From Trichobilharzia regenti (taxonomy: Eukaryota > Platyhelminthes > Trematoda > Strigeidida > Schistosomatidae): 64,000 nt of DNA. The translations under genes were made by a program, and so were the position numbers. Below are positions 54,890-64,000 of this stretch, in pieces. Every line of letters begins with the position of its first letter. The first letter of the stretch is position 1. Under the pieces are notes generated by a model. That model had not been told where the DNA came from, did no database searches, and saw nothing but the letters and a program-made list of their open reading frames with translations. The stretch is taken from contig OX235270.1 of the NCBI GenBank assembly GCA_944472135.2, positions 51,150,352 to 51,214,351 of the forward strand. Reading direction: 5' to 3'.

Positions 54890-55591
54890 ATATATGCAGT
54901 GTAGTACATTGTAAATTAGACACTTTCATTTGTCTACAGGTATGTCACCACAGCTGGATGATTGATTTTTAAACATCACCTGAAGTACACGTATAATTTC
55001 GAATATGTACAATGAGTTGATTTCATTTTGCCACTTGTTTCATTTGTCATCTTGAAAGTTTAAGGTATTATTTAGTTCAGTCTTATCACTACTTAGTACA
55101 CAAATTTGTAAATAATAACATATTGTTACAGTTTTGCGAATATTGAAAAACGCCTTGTATGAGTTAACATACTATACTTCAAATCTGAATGGATCAACTC
55201 GATCGTTCAAGATGAGAATTATATTTTTATAAGAGCTTTCTGGTTACCCCGAGGTGTTTACAGCCGGGAACCATACGACTAGGTATTCCAGTTAAAGAAC
55301 TTCACTAAAATGTAAGAAGTTTATATACAATATATCAGTGCACCTGAAGAGTAGTAATTACTTACAGCCACAATGCTGGTGTTTGAAAACAATGGGGGAC
55401 AAAGCCGCATATGACTTATGTGTTATTTGTTTCATTGTATAAAAACAAGCCAAAGCAAATTGTCACCGTTCTGAGTTCACTTTTGTTTGTCCCATTGTTG
55501 ACACTGCTATGAAATCAGTGTAGTGTATCAGCGGACCAAGTCTTCAACGAGGAACAACAAAGACTGATATGATAATCACGGCTTTGTGTGC
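54890..55591. other. Unassigned DNA
   Basis: Nothing recognised before the composite PLE. Confidence 0.4.
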
Positions 55592-55603
55592 TATTTACGA
55601 ATA

Positions 55604-58600
55604 TTCCCATAGTGAGTCATAAGAAAAGGCACAAACAGCGAAGAAAATTTTCTTTTCGACAATTCATTTTCATGAGCTGTACAACCGTAATTATAATTAA
55701 ACACATAAGTTTTTTTGACCAATCAGATACTGGTAAACTTTGTCCTTGAAAATTCTACTACATAATGTGAGGTGTAAGATGGGATGACTAATTGTAAGTT
55801 AGAAAAAAGAGACAGAAGTTGGCATGACCTAATAAGTGTGAGATAATGACTAATCAATAAGCTGGTGTAGAATGGACAGGAACTAGTGGAAAGACTATAA
55901 AGTATTTTTGTATAAGATCTGTGTGGAAAGCAATGTTATTAATAAACAGTAATAGAGTGGTAATAAAATGTGGATGGTGGGAATAGTAATAATAATAAAA
56001 GTATTAAGAGCAGTAATAATAATAAATAATAGTGAACTTACATATTAAAAGAGAGGAGAAAAATTATAGTAAGAAATTTACTCTGGCCATGGTAGGGCTA
56101 GAGAATGTATGTATCGTTTTTGTATGCATAGGTCCGGTTTTAGGTCACGAATAGCTAATGCTTCATCGTCGAAAAGAAAATTTTCTTTGCTGTTTGTGCC
56201 TTTTCTTATGACTCAATATGGGAATATTTCGTTCATTGAAAAACTCCAAGGACCCAGCGACAGTAAAGGAATTAGACAAATTCCTGCGTTTCTCTGTCAA
56301 GCTTGCTGAAGTCAACACGGAGCTTAATTTTCTTAAACGATGCATCGATAAGCATGAGTATCCAAAACATTACTGGAAGAATCTCCGCCGGAATCATATT
56401 TACCCTAATTCAAAGACACTAAAACGTCACACACTGAATCACATCGACGCCATCCGCTCACGCATACCCGAACTTGAGCGAAACATATCACAAAGAACCC
56501 ATGCTTTATATGAACTATCTGATGATGAACGACAAACATTCCAGGATTACGTATCTAGTGTCATACAAAAGCGTTGTGACGATACTACTTCACGACTAAC
56601 AAAAAGCTTGAAACCATCTGAAACTTTTTCGACGTTTCCACAGAATCCGGAGAAATATGTATTCAATTTCTCGAATTTTCCTCTGACTCCTGTTCAAATG
56701 CAAGTCCTATCACTTGGCCCAAAATTTTGCCATGTATCGAGTAAAACCAACGAATTACATACTAAAGTGCAGTTTGAGAATTTAATGTCACAGACATCCG
56801 ATTTGTCACCGACTTCCGAAAAAGACCTAGATCAATTCAAAGCTTCAATTCTTGACAGCTGTTACAAGTACATTCGTACGCAACCGAGCCACCGTTACCT
56901 ACTAACCAAAGAACACAGAAGACAACTTCAAGAAAATAAGGACATAATCCTTGTCCGTCCTGATAAGGGCAGTGGGATTGTAGTGATGAATAGATCCGAT
57001 TATAATGAGAAATTGACAAATATACTATCAGACAAAACCAAATTCTTTGAATCACCCAACCAAAAAGACAACCGAAAGAACAGAAAACCTACTCACAAAA
57101 TTGCTGAAAGAATGAAAGAAGATTCAGTCATAACACAGGAGGTTTATGAGCAAATAAAACCATGTAGTTCAACTATTCCAAGACTGTATGGACTGCCGAA
57201 AGTGCATAAAGAGAATGTTCCACTTCGACCGGTCATAGACATGGTTAACTCACCGTATCACCAAATCGCGAAGTGGCTAGCTGATATCCTCGAACCAGTT
57301 AAAAGACATATGACAAAATATAGCCTCAAAGATACATTTGACTTCATCGACTCAGTGAAGGATGTCAACGTGTATGAAAGACAAATGATCTCACTAGATG
57401 TCGCCTCTCTATTCACAAGTATCCCCCTGACTGAAACAATATGCTTCATTTGTAATTACATAGAAACCAACAACATAGAAGTTCCTTCCCCATAAACTAC
57501 CTGAAGGAACTTCTCAGATGCACGTTCAATATCCAGTTCAAATTCAATGAACAGTTCTATGTACAGAAAGATGGAGTAGCCATGGGGTCTCCTCTCGGTC
57601 CACTCCTAGCTGACTGTTTCATGGCGAGTCTTGAAAACAACATCCTTGATAAGTAAACTGCACTTATACAAGAGATATGTAGATGATACGTTTATAATCT
57701 GTGATGAAAAATGTGATTTAGATTCTCTCCTGAAAACCTTCAACGCAGCGCATCCATCAATAAGATTCACCTTAGAACGCGAATCGAACAACGCATTTCC
57801 ATTCCTCGATGTATTACTCACCAGAAGAGACGACTGTACGATCCAAAGATCGATATACCGTAAGCCAACATGGACTGGACAGTTTATCAACTTCCAGAGC
57901 TTTGTTCCACTGACCCGAAAGAGAAACTTGGTACGTACATTGTGCTCAAGGATTAGAAAAATCTGCTCGGAAGACACGGTGGAGAAAGAATTAAATTTAT
58001 TGCGTGAAACCCTACTAGAGAATGGGTATCCGCCAAGATTCATCGACAAAAACATGAAGGAGAAGCCCCGGTGCCAAATATCACAACGGTTCCTAAGAAG
58101 ACTCTCTTCATGAACCTAGAATTCAAAGGTGACATCGCAGCGGAAATTCTCAGAAACCGCCTTTCAAAAAGTCTGAAGAAGACATTCCCAACAGCCACTC
58201 TACGTATAACATTCTCCTGCAGACAGTTAATCCAGTCTAACGTTAAGGACAAGATACCGCCTTTGGCCACTTCAATGTGTATTTATCAATTCACTTGCTC
58301 GTGTGGAGCAAAGTATATCGGCCGTACGCAACGTCAAGTCCACAAACGTATCCTGGAACACTGCCCAGCTTGGTTAGCCAGAGGAGAAAAGAAGAATAGC
58401 AACAGCTCAATCCTCGAACACCTTGTTATCTCCGGACATCGAGCACCCCCACACGAATGCTTCACAGTGGTACACAGAGTCCCTCAATATCGTACAAAAG
58501 GACTCCGGATACGACATCTGTACATAGCTGAGGCATTAGCTATTCGTGACATAAAACCGGACCTATGCATACAAAAACGATACATACATTCTCTAGCCCT

Positions 58601-59067
58601 ACCATGGCCAGAGTAAATTTCTTACTATAATTTTTCTCCTCTCTTTTAATATGTAAGTTCACTATTATTATTATTATTACTGTTCTTAATACTTTTATTA
58701 TTATTACTATTCCCACCATCCACATTTTATTACCACTCTATGACTGTTTATTAATAACATTGCTTTCCACACAGATCTTATACAAAACTACTTTATAGCC
58801 TTTCCACTAGTTCCTGTCCACTCTACACTAGCTTATTGATTAGTCATTATCTCACACTTATTAGGTCATGCCAACTTCTGTCTCCTTTCTAACTTACAAT
58901 TAGTCATCCCTTCTTACACCTCACATTATGTAGTAGAATTTTCAAGGACAAAGTTTACCAGTATCTGATTGGTCAAAAACTTATGTGTTTAATTATAATT
59001 ACGATTGTACAGCTCATGAAAATGAATCGTCGAAAAGAAAATTTTCTTCGCTGTTTGTGCCTTTTCT
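55604..59067 (+). mobile_element. Composite Penelope-like element with inverted partial copy
   Basis: TATTTACGAATA occurs at 55592-55603 and 59068-59079, flanking the whole block. Inside, 55619-56165 is the reverse complement of the element's 3' end (58528-59070). Main-copy termini 56166-56209 and 59027-59070 are direct repeats (CGTCGAAAAGAAAATTTTCT and GCTGTTTGTGCCTTTTCTTA). The inverted arm also contains the terminal repeat joined to 18 bp of a following 5' end, as expected if copied from a tandem array. PLEs are known for such inverted and tandem partial structures. Confidence 0.88.
56218..58616 (+). pseudogene. PLE protein: N-terminal region, RT and GIY-YIG, three frame breaks
   Basis: Frame 56218-57495 (425 residues) contains the N-terminal region, DIILVRPDKGSGIVVMN, IPRLYGLPKVHKENVPLRPV and MISLDVASLFTSIPL. 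A frameshift near 57490 leads to DGVAMGSPLGPLLADCFM and a TAA at 57654. After a second shift LHLYKRYVDDTFI (catalytic DD) and FPFLDVLLTRR follow, to 58113. A third shift near 58075 leads to 58071-58616, with FTCSCGAKYIGRTQRQVHKR (GIY-YIG), ending at TAA. Domain content is complete, with only small lesions. Confidence 0.9.
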
Positions 59068-59079
59068 TATTTACGAATA

Positions 59080-59182
59080 CTTGCTCAAAGGCTTCAGGAA
59101 ACTGGAAATGCAGTAGCTAATGGGACTTTATTATTATTGAAGATCAAAACAATTGATTTAGCGAAGACTCTTTTCAACGAAT
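59080..59182. other. Short unassigned link
   Basis: Lies between the PLE duplication site and the palindrome. It could encode a fragment reading AQRLQETGNAVANGT, not assigned. Confidence 0.3.
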
Positions 59183-60233
59183 TTATTATCAAGCTCTACG
59201 ATCGTTTTCAAGAAATGATATCCGGTGAGGGAATTGAATCATAGGTGTGAATGCATAAAATAATTATAGTATGAAATGCAATTAAAATGTTTGATTATAA
59301 TCATAGTCAAGTTTCAAGCGACACAAGAATCATTTTTAATCATATATAGAATAATTCATAGGATGCATAGATATCGGAAGGGGTGTGCAATCATAGGATT
59401 AGTAGGCAAATCGAATAAAATAGAAACGTTACGTAACATTGTGTGGAATTTGATAACAGAATTTAACGTTGCAAAATAGAATTGATTTAGAACGACGAGA
59501 GAAATAATACAGGGGACAGTTCAAAGTGAGCAGAGTAACAATTGACGTAATAAAGGAAGAGTATGCAAATTGAATAGGCAAAACGGAAAAATTGGCAAAG
59601 CCAAAATATGATTAGGGATTACCATACCATACCTAGAGGGATTGAGACCATGAAAGTTGGGAGGGGTTGAACGAACTGGCCATCCACTCTACCCTATCTT
59701 GGATACGTTCGGAATCTCTTACCATCCAACTAATGCGTCTCTAGTTGAAATAGCTGAACTCGTCAGGGGACAACTATCTATTCATTCCCTTCGTGACACC
59801 TTCCAATTGGTTGAATATATACAGGATAGAAATACTTTTTTGGATATCGAATCCCTATTTACGAACGTTCCACTAAAAGAAACCATATGTTTTATATGCA
59901 AATATATTGAAGACAACAAGTTGAATATAGGGACACATCCACTACATATTTGAAGGAACTACTTTTGAGAACTACATTTAATGTACAGTTTACTCTCTAT
60001 GAAACAATCTACAGAGAGACGGATGGTATTGCAATGGGTTCTCCCTTGGGCCCTCTCCTTGCAGACTGTTTTATGGCCAGTCTAGGAAATGGTCAGTTAA
60101 AGTAAACAATCCAATGTTTTCTAATGTACAAAAGTTATGTAGATGACACCTTTATTATTTTAATAGTGATTATAATCTGAATTATATATTAAATGCATTT
60201 AATGGTTGCTATCCAGCGATAGAATTCACATTC
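59183..60233 (+). repeat. Left arm of a long palindrome
   Basis: Every position pairs with 121058 minus itself. The arm ends at a mismatch at 60234 and at 59182. The translations checked in both arms (98 and 67 residues) are identical, so the arms are gap-free and essentially identical over 1,051 bp. Confidence 0.93.
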
Positions 60234-60824
60234 GAAATGGAGAACCAGTCTAGTATTCATTTCCTCGATGTGAACTTATCAAGATAGAATGCTATAGTGA
60301 TAGATTTATCGAAAGCTATCACGGAATGATCAACTGAAAAATTTTTGCAGCTGCCTACCCATTAGTCGAAAACGAAACCTGGTCCGGTCGCTTGCCCCTC
60401 ACATTTGGCGCATATGCAGCCCTGATACTGTGGGAGATTAGTTAAATCTTTTGAGAAAATCCTGATAGAAAAGGAGTTCCTCCTTTTTTATAGACAAGAA
60501 TATATAGTCAAATCCTATGAAATGTGATTTATCATCCGTACCCAAGAAAATACTGTATTATGAGCTTGGATCTCAGCCTCCGATATCATGAAAGGAAGGA
60601 TTTCATAGTCCTGGAAAATAACATTCCCCGCCGCACCTTTGAGAATAGCCTTCACCAGTCGACCATTACTGCTCAGAACCTGAAGAACAAGATCCCACTG
60701 TTGACCAACTCTGCTTGCGTTTATCAATTGACCTGATCTTGTGGAGCTAGGTATATCAGTTGTTCAACTCGAGTTTTGTTCAAGAGGGTGCAAGAACACT
60801 TTCCTGCATGGTTACGAAGAGGTG
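59640..60824 (+). pseudogene. Penelope-like element, heavily decayed
   Basis: 59657-59953 encodes an RT start (TFLDIESLFTNVPLKETICF). Then DGIAMGSPLGPLLADCFM, a TAA after GNGQLK, and YKSYVDDTFII follow. In the palindrome loop (60234-60824) are the HFLDVNLSR block and the remains of a GIY-YIG part (SACVYQLT, stop, SCGARYIS). Many stops are present. It is the same family as at 56218. The 3' end is cut at 60824, where the inverted arm begins. Confidence 0.82.
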
Positions 60825-61875
60825 GAATGTGAATTCTATCGCTGGATAGCAACCATTAAATGCATTTAATATATAATTCAGATTATAATCACTATTAAAA
60901 TAATAAAGGTGTCATCTACATAACTTTTGTACATTAGAAAACATTGGATTGTTTACTTTAACTGACCATTTCCTAGACTGGCCATAAAACAGTCTGCAAG
61001 GAGAGGGCCCAAGGGAGAACCCATTGCAATACCATCCGTCTCTCTGTAGATTGTTTCATAGAGAGTAAACTGTACATTAAATGTAGTTCTCAAAAGTAGT
61101 TCCTTCAAATATGTAGTGGATGTGTCCCTATATTCAACTTGTTGTCTTCAATATATTTGCATATAAAACATATGGTTTCTTTTAGTGGAACGTTCGTAAA
61201 TAGGGATTCGATATCCAAAAAAGTATTTCTATCCTGTATATATTCAACCAATTGGAAGGTGTCACGAAGGGAATGAATAGATAGTTGTCCCCTGACGAGT
61301 TCAGCTATTTCAACTAGAGACGCATTAGTTGGATGGTAAGAGATTCCGAACGTATCCAAGATAGGGTAGAGTGGATGGCCAGTTCGTTCAACCCCTCCCA
61401 ACTTTCATGGTCTCAATCCCTCTAGGTATGGTATGGTAATCCCTAATCATATTTTGGCTTTGCCAATTTTTCCGTTTTGCCTATTCAATTTGCATACTCT
61501 TCCTTTATTACGTCAATTGTTACTCTGCTCACTTTGAACTGTCCCCTGTATTATTTCTCTCGTCGTTCTAAATCAATTCTATTTTGCAACGTTAAATTCT
61601 GTTATCAAATTCCACACAATGTTACGTAACGTTTCTATTTTATTCGATTTGCCTACTAATCCTATGATTGCACACCCCTTCCGATATCTATGCATCCTAT
61701 GAATTATTCTATATATGATTAAAAATGATTCTTGTGTCGCTTGAAACTTGACTATGATTATAATCAAACATTTTAATTGCATTTCATACTATAATTATTT
61801 TATGCATTCACACCTATGATTCAATTCCCTCACCGGATATCATTTCTTGAAAACGATCGTAGAGCTTGATAATAA
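60825..61875 (-). repeat. Right arm of the long palindrome
   Basis: Reverse complement of 59183-60233 with no gaps. Minus-strand frames 61105-61401 and 61579-61782 repeat those of the left arm residue for residue. Confidence 0.93.
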
Positions 61876-61903
61876 TTTTGCTGAATGTTTCTTTGTTGCA
61901 TGT

Positions 61904-62130
61904 CCGTAGTCCGATGGCACAGCTCGCCGACCATGCGTATGGTCCGGGGTTCGATCCCCGAGAGACGCACTCTTTTACCTCGCTTAGCCAGTAATAAGAT
62001 TGGATAAATAGGGAAGTTTGGGCCGGACATGAGGCTAGCAACCGCTACCCGAAAAAATAAATACCACTGCTAGTGAAACTTTAAGCCTTGAGTTTGAAGC
62101 CCTATGTTCCAATGAGAACGTAAAGGCATA
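61904..62130 (+). mobile_element. tRNA-like SINE, plus strand
   Basis: The head near 61904 has GTAGTCCGATGGCACAGCTC and a T-arm GGGGTTCGATCCCCGAGAGA. The body has GACATGAGGCTAGCAACCGC and the tail TGAAGCCCTATGTTCCAATG. It lies 28 bp beyond the right palindrome arm. Confidence 0.8.
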
Positions 62131-64000
62131 AAAAGAATACCAATAGTAAACATACACCTTCGAAGCAGGTTGGAATGTAGCAGAGGAATTTCTGAGTGCG
62201 TCGAATACTTTTCGTATGCCAGAAGTTACAAAGGTTCAGTCAACTGGATACAAGCCACTGCCTAAGATATACTTGGCCGTCATGGCGATGTTTCTTGTCA
62301 ATGTTACCATTCTACTTTGAGGAAACGTTGCTTTTTGATGCAGTGAGTTCCTTGCTCGCCTTATCTTAATCTTGATATCACTCCACTTAGCACAAACTTA
62401 ACTTGATTTCTGATTTGCTACAACTATCTTAACTGTAAATCTGAAAACCACTAAGTTTGACAACTATAATAAACCTGAGAAATGTGCATGTCAAATGAGG
62501 AACGAAAATTAATGTATGTTACTGATAAACAAAAAACAGAATTCAGAACAGCTGATTTATGATTGTGAATAAGTGTTAATTGAATGAAATATCTTCTTAT
62601 AAGCGAATTTTTATTACGTGTCAAAAGGTATGTGTCCTGCACAAAATACTGCTGGGAGTAGATATGAAAAGGTCGCAAGCTTTACACCATAAGTTTATTT
62701 CCTCGACAGGTAACCTTAGGTGGAGTAACGTCTTAGATAACAATGACATCAGTCATGGAAGGTAAGTCAACCTGTGAGATTGTGAAGTTTGATGGGTTAA
62801 GGTAAGTTGGATAAAAATTATGATTAATCGCCAGCTTCCTCGACGATTAGGACAAAAAATAACCTTGATTCATTGTTGCTTAGTTCAGTCCGACTGAGGT
62901 AGATAGAATAACAAAAAACAAAGGTTGAAGACTATATGCGACGGCTCTAAAATGTTCACAGTAACCCACATGTATTCAGTAATTATCACCTTCAAAATTG
63001 TAAATATCATTGATTTTCGTAATTTTTTATTGCAGTTTCATTACGTTTGTGTTCTCTTCTTGTAAACTTTCGAAGTGTAGCAGCTTGAGCTCATGAACTT
63101 GTGTAAAGAACTGCACCGATTTGTCTAAAAGTTCGTTAACATTTTATCTTTATTTTATAAACCTAATGTTATATTCAGACACAATTGTTTGAATATTGCT
63201 ATTTTCAAGAAATAACAGACATATTATGAAAAACTAACATAAATACAACGAATTTCATTCGACCTGATGAATCATTCATGCACCACATATACCGAATGTA
63301 CAAGTGAATTGTTTTCCTTACAAAATTTCAAGCTGTTAGTATGCACAACGTGTATATGACATTTTCTGAAAATTCGACAATGGTCAGCCTTATCTTGGGT
63401 TTGTTTATATATAACTCAACATTTTCGTCCTTTGCATGAAGACTCTTTTACGTTTACCCTCATATACACAATTACAACGAAAATGTCAAGATGAGTGACT
63501 AACATGATTATATGGTACAATTAATCCACTCTGACATATATAACAAGTTTAATGAAGAAAGTTTACTGATAAAATACCTTGAACTACAACAAAGTTATTG
63601 TGTGATGTAACGTCTTGGATTTCAGTGGTGTGTAGTTGCTACAAGTTCACAATGAAGACTTCTCCAACAATCAAACACGTGAAGAGAACGCTTTTTCTCA
63701 AGTTGTAATCAGTAGCCATTAGTTATGTAGGACACACCTACCAAGTCATGACAGCTCATCCGATTAGTCTATACTCACTATGAAGTATAATTTCTGAGTT
63801 TCTTCACGTATGGAATCAAAAGAGCAGGCGACTAGAATTTCAAAAATAAAACGGAACCAGTGCTTGTTATATTTCAATGACTTTATGTGAGCAGTCATCA
63901 TGGCTGGAAATCTATTTTTTCTGCGTAGTTTAACGAAACTTCTGCCTCAGTGATTAAAGACAGAATCTTGAACCGTGCATAAGAACTGCTACGAGGCTGG
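62131..64000. other. Unassigned DNA to the window end
   Basis: Only short frames on both strands, none with recognisable content. No RNA gene or repeat family is recognised. Confidence 0.4.

Noticed and set aside
61814..62041. Minus-strand frames over the SINE at 61904
   Set aside because: They translate the reverse of a tRNA-like SINE and part of the palindrome arm; not genes.

Overview
This looks like nuclear DNA of a flatworm, most likely a schistosome-type blood fluke (inference). The DNA is AT-rich, with many (TA)n tracts, very long introns, non-LTR retrotransposons of two APE-type families, several Penelope-like elements (PLEs), a Merlin DNA transposon and tRNA-like SINEs. Some of the SINEs carry hammerhead-ribozyme remnants.

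The one host gene I can support is a MARK/PAR-1-type Ser/Thr kinase on the + strand. Its recognisable exons run from 8973 to the stop codon at 52308-52310. Exon 8973-9209 carries the DFG motif, activation loop and APE motif. Exons at 28843 and 31777 finish the kinase C-lobe. Exon 35725 opens with the UBA-like segment. Seven further exons (36441 to 50125, plus the last at 51338) encode a long Ser/Thr/Asn-rich spacer and the C-terminal KA1 domain. The N-lobe and the HRD catalytic loop are not seen and probably lie upstream of the window. Every exon junction from 8973 to 46713, and from 48007 to the end, keeps phase. The junction between the exon at 46713 and the one at 48007 does not, so a small exon or another donor is missing there.

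The introns and flanks are filled with mobile elements. LINE family B (RTE/SR2-like) has four copies, all on the minus strand (841-3225, 12275-14640, 16345-17045, 48446-48935). LINE family A (ending in an RLRWLGHVLRM motif) has copies at 5895-8705 (+), 25070-26255 (+) and 42330-43660 (-). PLEs lie at 22834-24945 (open RT plus GIY-YIG ORF), 37925-39177, 55604-59067 (composite, flanked by a 12-bp direct repeat) and 59640-60824. The last sits partly inside a 1.05-kb-arm palindrome (59183-61875). A CR1-like endonuclease fragment is at 44395-45480.

The most notable items are three. First, an intronless, broken Disabled-like PTB/DPF/NPF adaptor (21587-22757) lies immediately 5' of the open PLE ORF. 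Second, a 1127-bp Merlin element (39834-40960) has 46-bp inverted repeats and an 8-bp duplication, inserted in a hammerhead-type SINE whose unoccupied paralogue is also in the window. Third, the tRNA-like SINEs appear to share their 3' tail with LINE family B. Downstream of the kinase (52311-64000) I see no host gene, only repeats and unassigned DNA.
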